Source of the DNA: an uncultured Paracoccaceae bacterium
Lineage (GTDB): Bacteria > Pseudomonadota > Alphaproteobacteria > Rhodobacterales > Rhodobacteraceae
DNA: 53,876 nucleotides
Assembly: GCA_947499715.1 (NCBI GenBank)
Contig: CANMPL010000013.1
Location: 1 to 53,876 of the forward strand
Reading direction: 5' to 3'
A model generated the notes under the pieces. That model searched no databases and was not told the origin of the DNA. It worked only from the letters and a program-made list of their open reading frames with translations. Shown one piece after another: positions 25,764-35,251 of the stretch. Made by a program: the position numbers and the translations under genes. Numbering within the stretch: the stretch's first letter is position 1; each line of letters opens with the position of its first letter.

Positions 25764-26663
25764 TCATAACGAGAGTTTGCGGGTCTGGTTTTCATATTCT
25801 TCGTCGTCGGTTTGGGCAAGCGCGCCGGGTGCGGGCCCCTCAAATTGCTCAAGTGTCCGGCGCGCTTGTGCGGGTGTTTGGTTGCCGAGCGATGAATGCG
25901 GCCTGACGTTGTTGTAGTCGTATCGCCAGAGCGCCAGCTTGCGCCTTACATCCTCTAGGCTATCGAACATCTCCTCGTTTTGGAGCTCGTCGCGCAGGCT
26001 GCCGTTGAAACTCTCGATGAAGGCGTTCTGCTGTGGCTTGCCCGGATCGATGTAATGCCACTCGACGTCGTTCTCGTTCGCCCATTTCAGGATGGCACGA
26101 CTAGTGAACTCGGTCCCGTTGTCGCTGACAATGCTGGCCGGTCTGCCATAGACCCTGATAAGCGCATCCAGCTCCCGCGCGACTCTAGCCCCTGAGATGC
26201 TCGTGTCGGCCATCAGGCACAGGTTCTCACGGCAGCAATCATCGTTCACCGCCAGAATGCGGAACCGACGGGACGCCCCGAACGTGTCTGACAGGAAGTC
26301 CAGCGACCAACGTTCACCCGGTCTCAGCGCGTGAGGCATTGGTGTCCGCGATCCCCGCGCCCGTTTGCGGCCCCGTCGTCGCCTGACACCCAGCTTCTCA
26401 TCCGTGTAAAGGCGATAGAGCTTCTTGTGGTTCATGATCATCCCCCTGCGTTCCAGCATCACGCCAATTCGCCGATAGCCGAACCGGCGGCGCTTGGCAG
26501 CGACGGCCTTCATCTCTGCTCTGATCTCTGGATTGTCAGGCGGGCGTTCGCGCCTGACCGTCTTCGGGTCGACACCGAGAAGTCGGCAGGCCCGGCGCTG
26601 CGAGATGTCATGATCCCGCATCGCCCTGAGCGCTGCCTCTCGCCGCTCATTCGGTGTCGTCAA
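25764..26663 (-). CDS. IS3-family transposase, OrfB (integrase-like)
   Basis: A 299-residue catalytic part with the DDE integrase core: [21 protein letters not shown] and a glutamate in [17 protein letters not shown], plus the family ending [17 protein letters not shown]. The start overlaps the OrfA stop as ATGA. OrfB is normally made as a fusion with OrfA by ribosomal frameshifting. A GGGAAAG near the overlap is a possible slip site. Confidence 0.95.
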   Translation of the reverse strand: MTTPNERREAALRAMRDHDISQRRACRLLGVDPKTVRRERPPDNPEIRAEMKAVAAKRRRFGYRRIGVMLERRGMIMNHKKLYRLYTDEKLGVRRRRGRKRARGSRTPMPHALRPGERWSLDFLSDTFGASRRFRILAVNDDCCRENLCLMADTSISGARVARELDALIRVYGRPASIVSDNGTEFTSRAILKWANENDVEWHYIDPGKPQQNAFIESFNGSLRDELQNEEMFDSLEDVRRKLALWRYDYNNVRPHSSLGNQTPAQARRTLEQFEGPAPGALAQTDDEEYENQTRKLSL

Positions 26664-26923
26664 TTCTTTCCCAGCAGGCCCTTCAGAACAGCATTGTCCA
26701 GCATCGTATCGGCCAGTAGGCGCTTGAGCCTAGCGTTCTCGTCTTCCATTGCCCTCAGCTTGGCGACGTCGGACGCCTCCATGCCGCCATACTTCGATTT
26801 GTATTTGTAGAACGTGCCCTGGCTGAGGCCGTGCTTGCGGCACACCTCTGCCGTCGGCATCCCGGCTTCCTGTTCTTTGATCATCCCAATGATTTGGGGT
26901 TCCGTGAAACGGCTCTTTCGCAT
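26660..26923 (-). CDS. IS3-family transposase, OrfA (helix-turn-helix part)
   Basis: 87 residues with the DNA-binding helix-turn-helix ([37 protein letters not shown]) and the leucine-zipper-like [20 protein letters not shown]. This is the normal length for the IS407 group. It is directly coupled to OrfB. Confidence 0.95.
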   Translation of the reverse strand: MRKSRFTEPQIIGMIKEQEAGMPTAEVCRKHGLSQGTFYKYKSKYGGMEASDVAKLRAMEDENARLKRLLADTMLDNAVLKGLLGKN

Positions 26924-26992
26924 TCGTTTGCGCCTTCAAAAGGTTGAGCAAACTCTACATCAGAACGAGGGAAGTTTCGGGGGGCAGGTCAC

Positions 26993-27274
26993 ACTGACAA
27001 TGGCCATGAGTTCCAAGCCAAATTCCATTGGCATGTCGAGGACAAGGGTATCCGACACGCCTACATCAAACGTGGAACGCCTCAGCTCAACGGAAAAGTC
27101 GAGCGCTCTCATCGGTCCGAACAGCAGGAATTCTATCAGCTCCTAAGCTACAAGGGTGACGTCGATCTTGAAGCCAAACTGGACGAATGGGAGCGGTTCT
27201 ACAACTTCGCAAGACCGCACGGCGCGCACAAGGGCCAGACCCCTTACGAAGCTCTCAGAGACAAGCTACAGTGA
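26993..27274 (+). pseudogene. C-terminal remnant of an IS481-family transposase
   Basis: The frame begins at the IS3 right end with TDNGHEFQAKFHWHV and runs through RGTPQLNGKVERSHRS and FYNFARPHGAHKGQTPYEAL to a TGA at 27272. These are the second aspartate and glutamate regions of IS481 transposases. The first two thirds are missing and are not found on the other side of the IS3 element. The 42 bases between this stop and the galT stop probably include the IS481 right end. Confidence 0.85.
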
Positions 27275-27316
27275 TCCAACAAGTGTCCCGCGGGTTCGTC
27301 TAGGTTACATGCCAAC

Positions 27317-28363
27317 TTAGAGCCCTCTTTCAGCGGTTTTGTAGTGTGACGCATCGACTGCTCTGAGCCGTTCAGCTGCCATCTCAGCAGTGAGATCGCG
27401 CTGAGCCTCAGCCAACAATTCGTAGCCAACCATGAACTTTCTAACGGTCGCAGATCGCATGAGAGGAGGGTAGAAATGAGCGTGAAGCTGCCAGTGCCTG
27501 TTGGCGAAACCGTTGAACGGAGCAGCATGCCATCCCATCGAATACGGAAATTCTGTCTCAAAGAGGTTGTCGTATCGCGTGCAGAGGAGTTTGAGGGCTT
27601 CTGACAATGATTTGCGTTGCGCTGACGTCAGGTCTGGCAGGCGTAGAACGGGTCGCTTTGGCAACAATAGTGTTTCAAAGGGCCAAGTGGCCCAAAACGG
27701 AACAACGGCGATCCAGTCTTTGTTTTCTACAACGGTTCGGGCTCCATCTCTTGCTTCGGAAAGAGCGTACTCCACCAACATGTTCCTGCCGGTTTTCTTA
27801 AGGTGTTGCGCTTGTGCCCGATCTTCCCGCTCGATTTCGTTTGGCAGGAAGTTTGATGCCCATATTTGCCCGTGCGGGTGAGGGTTTGAACACCCCATGA
27901 CTTCACCTTTGTTCTCGAATAACTGGACCCACTGAAAAGTTTTTCCTAATTCCTCAACTTGATCCGCCCACAGGTTCACGATCTGTCGAATGTTTGGCAC
28001 AGAGAGTTCAGGCAAGGTCAGATCATGACGCTCGGAAAAACAAATGACGCGCGCAGTGCCGGTAACCGGCTGCGTCTGAAACAGCCCATCATGACTCCCG
28101 CCCAAAACCGGTTCTTCAAGAAGGGCAGGGAAGTCATTTGTGAAGACAAACGGCCCTTTATAGTCCGGATTTTTGGCCCCAGTTACGCGGGTATTGCGAG
28201 CACACAAGTAGCAGCTGGCATCATGCATTGCCTTTTCGACCGTCGGAATGGCTTCGACCTTTCCTTGCCAAGGTCGTTCATTGCGATGGGGCGAGACCAG
28301 CACCCACTCCTGTTTCAAGAGATTGAAGCGTCTGTGGGGTGTTTCGAGAAAGTGGCCCGCCAT
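27317..28363 (-). CDS. galT: Galactose-1-phosphate uridylyltransferase
   Basis: A 348-residue enzyme of the Leloir pathway, exchanging galactose-1-phosphate and UDP-glucose. The active-site His-Pro-His is in NPHPHGQIW, zinc cysteines are in CYLCARN, and [17 protein letters not shown] and [11 protein letters not shown] are family segments. A slightly longer frame starts at 28375, but GAGGA before the ATG at 28363 decides the start. It follows a ROK regulator on the same strand, with a separate promoter region of about 370 bases between. There is no galE or galK in the window. It could accept a sugar phosphate released by the phosphodiesterase gene encoded on the other arm. Confidence 0.93.
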   Translation of the reverse strand: MAGHFLETPHRRFNLLKQEWVLVSPHRNERPWQGKVEAIPTVEKAMHDASCYLCARNTRVTGAKNPDYKGPFVFTNDFPALLEEPVLGGSHDGLFQTQPVTGTARVICFSERHDLTLPELSVPNIRQIVNLWADQVEELGKTFQWVQLFENKGEVMGCSNPHPHGQIWASNFLPNEIEREDRAQAQHLKKTGRNMLVEYALSEARDGARTVVENKDWIAVVPFWATWPFETLLLPKRPVLRLPDLTSAQRKSLSEALKLLCTRYDNLFETEFPYSMGWHAAPFNGFANRHWQLHAHFYPPLMRSATVRKFMVGYELLAEAQRDLTAEMAAERLRAVDASHYKTAERGL

Positions 28364-28386
28364 AAAATTCCTCATTCGTTACGTAT

Positions 28387-28407
28387 TTATACACATAAGG
28401 TGTATTA
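28387..28407. promoter_or_regulatory. Candidate operator in the galT promoter
   Basis: An interrupted dyad, TTATACAC-(5)-GTGTATTA, with 7 of 8 positions paired, lies 24 bases upstream of the galT start. The neighbouring ROK regulator is the obvious candidate ligand. The remaining part of 28364-28730 shows no gene I can support. Confidence 0.4.
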
Positions 28408-28730
28408 ATGGCAAATGAGTTTCTATGAATAAAGCAAGGGTCTGATCGCAAACGTTTCCAAATAACTTGAGTATCTTCAGTGCTTACGTATCCGATCGTC
28501 ACTGTGGGCCCGAACCAACTCAGGCACTTACAGTGTGCGTTAGCATGAGTCAGATCTTTGCGCCCCTTCAGGTCATGCACGCCTATGTTGGTTCGGATGT
28601 AGCCCGCCACGGCAACAGTGGTGCGGTAGGTGAATGATGAGATACCGGTCAAACGCTGTTCACGAATTCAGCAGTATAGGCGCCACCATTCGAGCGATCG
28701 GCCTCGACAGTCAGTGTGCTTAAAATGAAT

Positions 28731-29852
28731 TCACAGTAGGATGTTTTGTTTGATAGGCAATAAAGCGGCTCCATATGTCGCCGGATCGCCTTCGATTGAA
28801 GATTTCAGAAGATCTGGCCGCGCTGGCATGACTTCCGCGTCTTGGAGAGATTCAAATGGATTGCAGGCCTCAATCAATAGTTCCTGCAGACCTGCGGGTG
28901 CCTCACCACCAAAGACAACTGCCGACGGATCAAATGTTGCCGACAACGCGCGTACAGCTAGCTCGAGGAGTGGCTTTACCTCTCGCACCCACTCTCTAAC
29001 ACCCGGAATTTCCGGATCGAAATGCTCACTGAGTTCGCGAATTGAGGAAATCTTACTTCCCTTGGCTTGAATACGTTTCAGAAGTTCACCAAGAGCAGGT
29101 CGGCTCGATAGCTCATGAGCCATATAGAGAGAGCTGAGTTCGCCAGCATTGTTGTGCGCGCCTGAAAGGGGCTGTCCGTTAACGACGAGGCCTCCTCCAA
29201 AACCATAATTGAAAGAAAGGTAGCAAAAAGAGCGATGATCTCTGCCCGCACCAACAAGCGTTTCTGCTATCGCACCTGCGTTCGCGTTGTTCTCTATCCA
29301 AATAGGATATCCTAGCCCTTTAATTAGCAATTTAGATAGAGGCCTGCCTGTCCACTCATGCAACGGAGCGACTGACTTGAAAATGTCAGGCGCATTCAGG
29401 CGGTATCCGGTGATCGCGAAGCCAATGCCAACAATTTGGTCATGGTCAACACCATGCCGCCGGGCCAGTCTTGCCGCGGTTGACGCAATGTCCAGTATTG
29501 CAGCATCGCGGCTCGTCGGATCGGTTTCAACAAATACAGTCTCAACAATTTCACAGCCCAGATTGACAAGCGCCAGCCGGATCGCATCTGAGTTCAACGA
29601 AACCCCGAAGGCATATCCCCCATTTCTATTCAGTGTCAGACTGGGGCTCGGTTGGCCCGGGCCCTTGATCGTCCCCCGACTGGCGCTTACGAGGTGACGC
29701 GCGACCAAAGAGTCGACGATCCGATGTACTGATTGTTGCTTCCAATCTGTGTGACCGGTCAGCGCAGAGCGTGAAATGCCAGGATTACGATGGATGATGT
29801 CCAGAATCGTGCGTTCGCTTTCCGAGGCAATCCGACCCTTTTCATCCCGCAT
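28731..29852 (-). CDS. ROK-family transcriptional regulator (NagC/XylR-like)
   Basis: A 373-residue protein. The N-terminal winged helix (ILDIIHRNPGISRSALTG, QQSVHRIVDSLVARHLV) precedes the sugar-kinase-like ROK fold (VGIGFAITGY, WIENNANAGAIAE, FNYGFGGGLVVNGQ, NNAGELS). The ROK cysteine cluster that binds zinc is not present at the expected place after NAGELS. AAGGGAG precedes the start. It is divergent from an ABC transporter operon and upstream of galT, so it likely represses sugar or glycerol-phosphate uptake genes in response to a sugar. Confidence 0.9.
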   Translation of the reverse strand: MRDEKGRIASESERTILDIIHRNPGISRSALTGHTDWKQQSVHRIVDSLVARHLVSASRGTIKGPGQPSPSLTLNRNGGYAFGVSLNSDAIRLALVNLGCEIVETVFVETDPTSRDAAILDIASTAARLARRHGVDHDQIVGIGFAITGYRLNAPDIFKSVAPLHEWTGRPLSKLLIKGLGYPIWIENNANAGAIAETLVGAGRDHRSFCYLSFNYGFGGGLVVNGQPLSGAHNNAGELSSLYMAHELSSRPALGELLKRIQAKGSKISSIRELSEHFDPEIPGVREWVREVKPLLELAVRALSATFDPSAVVFGGEAPAGLQELLIEACNPFESLQDAEVMPARPDLLKSSIEGDPATYGAALLPIKQNILL

Positions 29853-30020
29853 GTTTTATAACTCCCTTCGATCTGTCAGTCACAATTTGCCCTCGAAATA
29901 GCAAATGAGGCAATTTCCTATCGCCAATATTTCTCAATGATTCAGGTGTTTCAGCCACTTCTTCATCTTCGCCCAAAAGATTTTGATAGTACAGATTGAT
30001 ATCACACGCTAGGTGTCGTA

Positions 30021-30045
30021 CATACTACACCATGTGAGTAGTATG
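30021..30045. promoter_or_regulatory. Candidate operator for the ABC transporter operon
   Basis: A perfect 8-bp inverted repeat, CATACTAC-(9)-GTAGTATG, followed immediately by a second dyad, GTTTG-AC-CAAAC, at 30046-30057. They lie 37-74 bases upstream of the TTG start of the ATPase gene, in the shared promoter region with the ROK gene. Confidence 0.45.
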
Positions 30046-30094
30046 GTTTGACCAAACATGTTTCGGACGTTCTGGTCACTAGGGGAGGAAAAAT

Positions 30095-31159
30095 TTGGCA
30101 AACATCGTGCTTTCGGATGTGACAAAGACATTCGGGAAATTCACCGCCGTTGATAAGGTTTCCGCAGAGATTAAAGATGGTGAGTTTGTCACTCTTCTTG
30201 GCCCGTCGGGGTGCGGAAAAACCACTCTGCTCAATCTCATCTCTGGATTTCTGATGCCAGATGGAGGTCGGATTGCCATTGATGACAAAGACGTTTCCGC
30301 TGTGCTGCCAGAAAAGAGAGACACGGCAATGTGTTTTCAGTCTTATGCTCTCTTCCCTCACCTCAGCGTTTACGAAAACCTCGCCTTTGGTTTGAAGCAA
30401 CTCAAATGGGACCGTACCAGAATTGCTAAGCGAATCGATGAGCTCTCTGCCCAACTTGATTTGACCGCCAATCTCAAGAAGTTGCCCAATCAGCTTTCCG
30501 GCGGACAGCAACAACGTGTTGCACTTGGTCGTGCTCTTGCCATTCGACCAGGTGTTATCCTTTTTGATGAGCCGCTCTCAAACCTCGACGCCAAGCTCCG
30601 GGAAAGCGTGCGCTTTGAGATCAGGAAAATTCAAACCGAAGCAAAACTGACAGCCATCTACGTCACCCACGATCAGACAGAAGCGCTTTCGATGTCGGAT
30701 CGTATTTTTGTAATGAATGCTGGTCATGTCGAGCAGTCTGGTTCACCGCTTGATATTTATAATGCGCCAGCAACCCGCTTTGTCGCAGACTTCATCGGTG
30801 CCGCGAATATCCTAGAAGGGGAGGTCACTGCGCAGATCGACTCCCAAACGTGGACCTTTAAGACTGAAGTTGGCGACTTGCAGGTCGTCAGTCAGATCGA
30901 GCCCGCGGCGAAGAATCATTACCTGTGCTGGCGCCCCGAGGACGCAATTGTATCAGCGGATGAAGTCCCGAAAGCAGAAAATGCCCTTGTTGGTTCTGTG
31001 AGCGAAACAGCCTTTCAAGGCGCCTTCACCGACATCTTCGTCAGCGTCAATGGTTTGCCTCAGCGCTTGCAGTCTCAAGGCGCATTTATTCCAAGTTCCA
31101 ATGATATAAACTTCGGCATTCCGGCTGAGAAGATCCGTATTCTGGAAGCCCGAAAATGA
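30095..31159 (+). CDS. ABC transporter ATPase (PotA/UgpC-type)
   Basis: A 354-residue ATPase. Walker A is GPSGCGKTT, the Q-loop region MCFQSYALFPHLSV, signature [15 protein letters not shown], Walker B ILFDEPLSNLDAK and switch histidine VTHDQTEA. A C-terminal TOBE-like regulatory domain follows from about residue 240. The start is a TTG with GGGGAGG before it; no better ATG is in frame. It overlaps the next permease gene as ATGA. Family members import polyamines, iron, glycerol-3-phosphate or sugars; the phosphodiesterase downstream favours a glycerophospho-compound. Confidence 0.92.
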   Translation: MANIVLSDVTKTFGKFTAVDKVSAEIKDGEFVTLLGPSGCGKTTLLNLISGFLMPDGGRIAIDDKDVSAVLPEKRDTAMCFQSYALFPHLSVYENLAFGLKQLKWDRTRIAKRIDELSAQLDLTANLKKLPNQLSGGQQQRVALGRALAIRPGVILFDEPLSNLDAKLRESVRFEIRKIQTEAKLTAIYVTHDQTEALSMSDRIFVMNAGHVEQSGSPLDIYNAPATRFVADFIGAANILEGEVTAQIDSQTWTFKTEVGDLQVVSQIEPAAKNHYLCWRPEDAIVSADEVPKAENALVGSVSETAFQGAFTDIFVSVNGLPQRLQSQGAFIPSSNDINFGIPAEKIRILEARK

Positions 31160-32007
31160 CGGCTCGTGAGTGGATAAAAATAGCGTTGCTACTAACGCCA
31201 GGAATTGGGCTGATCTTGTTCTTCGTCGGCTCTGTCATCTACGTTGCCATAGCACAATCTTTTGGCCTTTATAACCTTGCTGGCGAAAGCAAGCTTTCAC
31301 TCGAATTTTGGGAACTGCTCTCGGGAAAGAGGGTGTTTGCCCGCTCGATCGGCTACTCGTTCTTCATTGGTGTCACAAGCGCACTGCTGTCAGTTGCGCT
31401 CGCCTACCCCTTGGCATTGTGGCTACGCAAACCTTTTCGAGGCTCCTTGCTTATCGGAGCATTACTTAAGGCACCGTTGCTGGTTCACGGTCTTGTCGCA
31501 GCCTTCCTGTTCGTCAATATCATTGCATACCATGGTGTTGTGAATCAGTTCTTGCAGGCCATCGGTGTATTCGACGGGCCGCGAAGGCTTCAGAACGACG
31601 ACAAGGGCATTAGTGTCCTTATCCTACAAGTTTGGAAAAATATGCCATTTGCATTGCTCCTGCTGACAGGGGCTGTGCAGTCGATCAGCGATGATGTTTT
31701 GAATGCGGGGCGTGATCTTGGGGCAGGTTCGTTTGCTCGGTTTCGGCGCATAATCGCGCCTTTGAGTGTCTCCGCGATGCAGGCCGCTCTCGTTATTGTC
31801 TTCATTGGTGCGCTGGCTGACTTCTCGTTTCAGACAATTGTCGGACCGACCAACAAACAATCCCTCGCGCAGTATATGACATTTTTCTCTAGCAAAGGCC
31901 GGTGGAATGAAGCTGCGGTTGTTGGAGTGACCATGATGGGCTTGTCCCTGGTTGGTGCGTTGGGCCTCACGCTCGCGGCGAAGCTCGTATTTGGAGGGCG
32001 TAAGTAA
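31156..32007 (+). CDS. ABC transporter inner-membrane permease
   Basis: A 283-residue membrane protein with six predicted helices and the coupling EAA-like loop NAGRDLGAGSFARFRRIIAPL. It is of the PotB/UgpA-type. Its start overlaps the ATPase stop (ATGA), and its stop overlaps the next permease by one base (TAATG), so the three are translationally coupled. Confidence 0.9.
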   Translation: MTAREWIKIALLLTPGIGLILFFVGSVIYVAIAQSFGLYNLAGESKLSLEFWELLSGKRVFARSIGYSFFIGVTSALLSVALAYPLALWLRKPFRGSLLIGALLKAPLLVHGLVAAFLFVNIIAYHGVVNQFLQAIGVFDGPRRLQNDDKGISVLILQVWKNMPFALLLLTGAVQSISDDVLNAGRDLGAGSFARFRRIIAPLSVSAMQAALVIVFIGALADFSFQTIVGPTNKQSLAQYMTFFSSKGRWNEAAVVGVTMMGLSLVGALGLTLAAKLVFGGRK

Positions 32008-32834
32008 TGCATACGTCTACACTAAACCGCATCTTGCTTGTTTGCCTTGTAGCCGTTTGTGCGATTTGGCTGATCATACCATTCACAATGGCCATACTTT
32101 GGTCGCTTGTTGACCCGTCTGAGCCTTGGACGCCTGACAAGCTTTTTCCACCCGCGATGTCTTTGTACCGCTGGCAAAATATGTGGGAAAATTCGTCACT
32201 AAAATCAGCGCTATTTAATTCGTATACTCTTGCACCGCTGGCCGCCATTTTGACCCTCACGCTGGCAATTCCAACATCTTTCGCACTAGGTCGCTTGAAG
32301 TTTCCAGGGCGCGAATTCTTTAAGATGGTCGCTATCCTTCCGCTCGTTGTGCCAGGGTTTGTCCTTTCCATCTTTTTCTCATCATTGCTGTTTCAACTGG
32401 GGTTAACCGGCTCACGGTTTGCTGCCATCCTACTGGCGCACTCTGTGTTGTTCATGCCCTATGCAATCCGAATTATGACGGTTTCATTTGAGCAGGTTCG
32501 TGATGACCACGTCAACGCCGCTCGCGATCTAGGTGCATCAGCTTTGGAACGGTGGAGCGTTGCCTACCTTCCAGCGCTTAAACCTGGAATACTCGCGACC
32601 CTTCTTATCGTCTTCATACAATCAATCGAAGAATTCGCGATCGGGTTCATCATTGGCATACCCGATTTCGTCACTATCCCAACACTGCTTTACTCGCAGA
32701 TGGGCCAAGACTTTGTCCGCCCGAATGCAGCTGTGTTGGCTCTCATTCTCGTCGTTCCCAATGTCATTCTCTTGCTCATACTTGAGCGGCTCTTGAAGTC
32801 GGCCAATCCGGCCATGAGTTCGGGCAAAGGTTAG
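32007..32834 (+). CDS. ABC transporter inner-membrane permease
   Basis: A 275-residue membrane protein of PotC/UgpE type with six helices and the coupling loop NAARDLGASALERWSVAYLPAL. It forms the channel with the preceding permease. Confidence 0.9.
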   Translation: MHTSTLNRILLVCLVAVCAIWLIIPFTMAILWSLVDPSEPWTPDKLFPPAMSLYRWQNMWENSSLKSALFNSYTLAPLAAILTLTLAIPTSFALGRLKFPGREFFKMVAILPLVVPGFVLSIFFSSLLFQLGLTGSRFAAILLAHSVLFMPYAIRIMTVSFEQVRDDHVNAARDLGASALERWSVAYLPALKPGILATLLIVFIQSIEEFAIGFIIGIPDFVTIPTLLYSQMGQDFVRPNAAVLALILVVPNVILLLILERLLKSANPAMSSGKG

Positions 32835-32869
32835 GCGTGAATTTTTCAAACCAACGGAGGAGAACTACA

Positions 32870-33973
32870 ATGATTAAGAATATTTTGTCAGGTGTTGCGG
32901 CACTCGCAATATCTGCATCAGCAGTTGTTGCGGATGACCTATCTAGCATGTCATGGGACGACATCGTGGCCCAAGCCAAGGAAGAAGGCGAAGTTACGTT
33001 TGCCAACTGGTTCTTGCAGGATGAGCTTCGCGCGGCGATGGCAGCGTTCGAAGAAGAGTATGGCATCACTGTCAACATTCCAGAAGGCGACAATGCCGCG
33101 TTCAACAACAAGCTGCTTGCTGAAGCTGGAAATGAAACCGGTGACATCGACGTCTTCCCGCGGGGTTTCAACGACTTTGAAAATCTCGATCTGCCGGGGC
33201 TGTTCATCAAACTTGATGCGCTGCCAGCAGATGACGGCCGTGTAACTGAGCTGGTCGGTATCGACGGTCAAGGCTTTGCCGTTGCTTATTGGGGCAACCA
33301 AACAGGTATCTCATATGATCCTGCAAGGATTGCTGCCGAAGACCTACCGCAGACCCCCGAAGACTTTGCTGTTTTCTGGGCCGCAAATCCCGGCAAATTT
33401 GGATTCAACTATGAAAAAGGCGGTTCAGGTCCATCCTTTTACATGAACATGTTGGCCAACTTGACCGGTGTTGATTTGTCTGTTCCAGACGACAGTCCCG
33501 AGCGCATTGCGGCTCTTGAGCCTGGTTTCGAGTTCTTCCGTGAACACGCGGAAAACTACGTTATCACAGCGTCAAACGGCGATTCCATTACACGTGTCAG
33601 CGATGGCGAGCTTTGGATGGCACCGGGTTGGGAAGATCACGTGGCCGGTTTGCAAGTACGCGGTGAGATTCGCAAAGAGATTGAGTTTTATGTTCCAAGT
33701 ATGGGCATGAACGGCGGCGGAAATGGTGTGGCCATTCCTAAGAACGCTCCACACCCTGCAGCGGCATTGGTCTTCGTCAATTGGCTCACGTCTGCTGAAA
33801 CGCAATCAATGTTCAATGCAACTTTTGGCACTGCACCTATGCATGCCGAGGCGGATGATTCAGCTGCTCTCGTTCCAAACGAGCAGCGCGCTTACCGGCA
33901 GCCATGGGGCGCACAACCATTCCGCGGGACGATCGAAGAAGTATTCATCGAGACTGTTGTACAAGAGCGCTAA
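32870..33973 (+). CDS. ABC transporter periplasmic solute-binding protein
   Basis: A 367-residue protein with a signal peptide ending SASAVVADD. It has the PotD/AfuA-like extracellular binding fold (EGEVTFANWFLQDELRAAMAAF, NNKLLAEAGNETGDIDVF, GWEDHVAGL, HPAAALVFVNWLTS). GGAGGAG precedes the ATG at 32870, which is chosen over an upstream in-frame codon. It is followed by an intercistronic hairpin, which often allows more binding protein than downstream products. The ligand is not identified. Confidence 0.9.
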   Translation: MIKNILSGVAALAISASAVVADDLSSMSWDDIVAQAKEEGEVTFANWFLQDELRAAMAAFEEEYGITVNIPEGDNAAFNNKLLAEAGNETGDIDVFPRGFNDFENLDLPGLFIKLDALPADDGRVTELVGIDGQGFAVAYWGNQTGISYDPARIAAEDLPQTPEDFAVFWAANPGKFGFNYEKGGSGPSFYMNMLANLTGVDLSVPDDSPERIAALEPGFEFFREHAENYVITASNGDSITRVSDGELWMAPGWEDHVAGLQVRGEIRKEIEFYVPSMGMNGGGNGVAIPKNAPHPAAALVFVNWLTSAETQSMFNATFGTAPMHAEADDSAALVPNEQRAYRQPWGAQPFRGTIEEVFIETVVQER

Positions 33974-33995
33974 CCCACTCCTAAGCGCACTCGTT

Positions 33996-34031
33996 GGCCC
34001 GAGCGCCTCTACCTCCCGGAGCGTTCGGGCC
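33996..34031 (+). other. Intercistronic hairpin after the binding-protein gene
   Basis: Stem GGCCCGAGCGC against GCGTTCGGGCC (10 of 11 paired) around a 14-base loop, 22 bases after the binding-protein stop and before the phosphodiesterase gene. There is no T-run, so it most likely stabilises the upstream mRNA or partly attenuates downstream expression. Confidence 0.5.
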
Positions 34032-34063
34032 AGCATTCACATCTCTCAAGACTCAGGATTGAT

Positions 34064-34810
34064 ATGACTTTGCTTTCAGCAGTTATAGACTCACAACTTA
34101 TTTTACATCGAGGCGCGTCTGCGTACGCACCTGAGAACACACTTGAGGCCCTTCATCTTGCCGCTGACATGGGCGCGAGATGGATTGAGACCGATGTGCG
34201 AAACACGTCTGATGATCAACTCGTCATGATTCACGACGATTCAGTAAATCGCACGACGGACGGGGCAGGACGCGTTGCGCAACAAACGTTGCAAGCAATT
34301 CAGGACTACGACGCAGGCGGTTGGTTTTCAGGAAAACACCGTGGGTGCTTCATCCCAACAATGAAACAATATCTTGCTGTCACGCAAGAACGCGACCTCA
34401 GCCTCGTTTTGGAGTTGAAAGACGTAGCGGGCTGGGAAGAAAAACTGACCCATCTTGTGGCATCTGAAATCCGCGAGATATGGACATCTGATCCCGAAAG
34501 GCTGGTAATTTCTGCTTTCTCTGAAAGATGTTTGAAAGCTGCCAAACAGGTATTGCCTGAGTTTCCACGTTGTCTCGCCTTGACTGCGGTCCCAGAAGAC
34601 CCAGCCCAAAGGCTTGCAGATGTTGACGCCCAGATGATGCACCTACAACAGAGTTTCGCAGGACAGACCGAACTTGAACTCCTGTCCAACACCGGTATGG
34701 AATTTGGCTTTGCCACTGTGAACAATCCTGAACGAGCGCAGTTTCTTCTAGAGAACGGCGCATCGAGCATTCTCACAGACAAACCTGATTTGCTCGAAAC
34801 GAGCAAATAA
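34064..34810 (+). CDS. Glycerophosphodiester phosphodiesterase
   Basis: A 248-residue protein of the GDPD family. It has LHRGASAYAPENTLEA with the catalytic His-Arg, WIETDVRNTSDDQLVMIHDDSVNRTTDG with the metal-binding Glu-x-Asp and the second histidine, and the ending SILTDKPD. No signal peptide is seen, so it acts in the cytoplasm on imported glycerophosphodiesters, giving glycerol-3-phosphate and an alcohol. AGGA precedes the start. Its position after the ABC transporter genes mirrors ugpQ in E. coli, where the Ugp transporter supplies its substrate. Confidence 0.92.
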   Translation: MTLLSAVIDSQLILHRGASAYAPENTLEALHLAADMGARWIETDVRNTSDDQLVMIHDDSVNRTTDGAGRVAQQTLQAIQDYDAGGWFSGKHRGCFIPTMKQYLAVTQERDLSLVLELKDVAGWEEKLTHLVASEIREIWTSDPERLVISAFSERCLKAAKQVLPEFPRCLALTAVPEDPAQRLADVDAQMMHLQQSFAGQTELELLSNTGMEFGFATVNNPERAQFLLENGASSILTDKPDLLETSK

Positions 34811-34831
34811 TCGAGTAAGGATGGTGTCTAT

Positions 34832-35251
34832 ATGTCGAGGTCAAGCAATGTCGCTGATGCAACATCAGCGGCTGAACGCGACGCAGGGTTTTTTGCGACG
34901 AGCGAAGCCATGCGTCAGCGAACCACACCAATTCCCAAGGCAATTTTCTGTGGCGACGACTTGATCTGTATGGGTGCGATGGATCAAGCTAGAATGGCGG
35001 GGTTCATAGGCGAGAAGTCCTTAGGATTCATTAGGGTTAACGGCATGCAAATGGCTGGACGTGATAGCTATGGCATCACCTCAATCCGGCAGCCTCTAGA
35101 ATCTGTCGTCAGTTGTTCAGTAGAGCTCATGCTGTCCTTCTCGGATTGTGATGATCCGGGGAAACAGATCCGTCTTCTGCCTACAGACTTGATTGAACGC
35201 TGTTCCCTTCGTGCCTTCGTCGGAAAGATTGGTCAGGCTCTGACGATATGA
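34832..35251 (+). pseudogene. C-terminal half of a LacI-family regulator, no DNA-binding domain
   Basis: 139 residues matching the distal part of LacI effector-binding domains: SNVADATSAAERDAGFF, PKAIFCGDDLICMGAMDQARMAG, GITSIRQPLESVV, RLLPTDLIERCSLR. The first about 180 residues, including the helix-turn-helix, are absent. The upstream gene is complete and lies only 21 bases away, so a deletion removed the front. A weak AAGGA site precedes the ATG, and its stop overlaps the next start (ATGA), so it may still be translated. It could be a remnant or a small ligand-binding protein; I lean to a remnant. Confidence 0.65.

Larger units (their letters stand above)
25736..26993 (-). mobile_element. 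IS3-family element (IS407-like group), apparently complete
   Basis: The ends are inverted repeats of about 27 bases starting TGTGACCTGCCCCCCGA, identical for the first 17 bases, and the element carries intact orfA and orfB. The outside flanks (AAGC at left, CTGA at right) show no target duplication. The right flank enters directly into an IS481 transposase fragment while the left flank does not, which points to an adjacent deletion or recombination after insertion. Confidence 0.88.

Noticed and set aside
28278-28652. Open frame of 124 codons upstream of galT
   Set aside because: It overlaps the N-terminal part of galT out of frame and lies across its promoter, with no family features.
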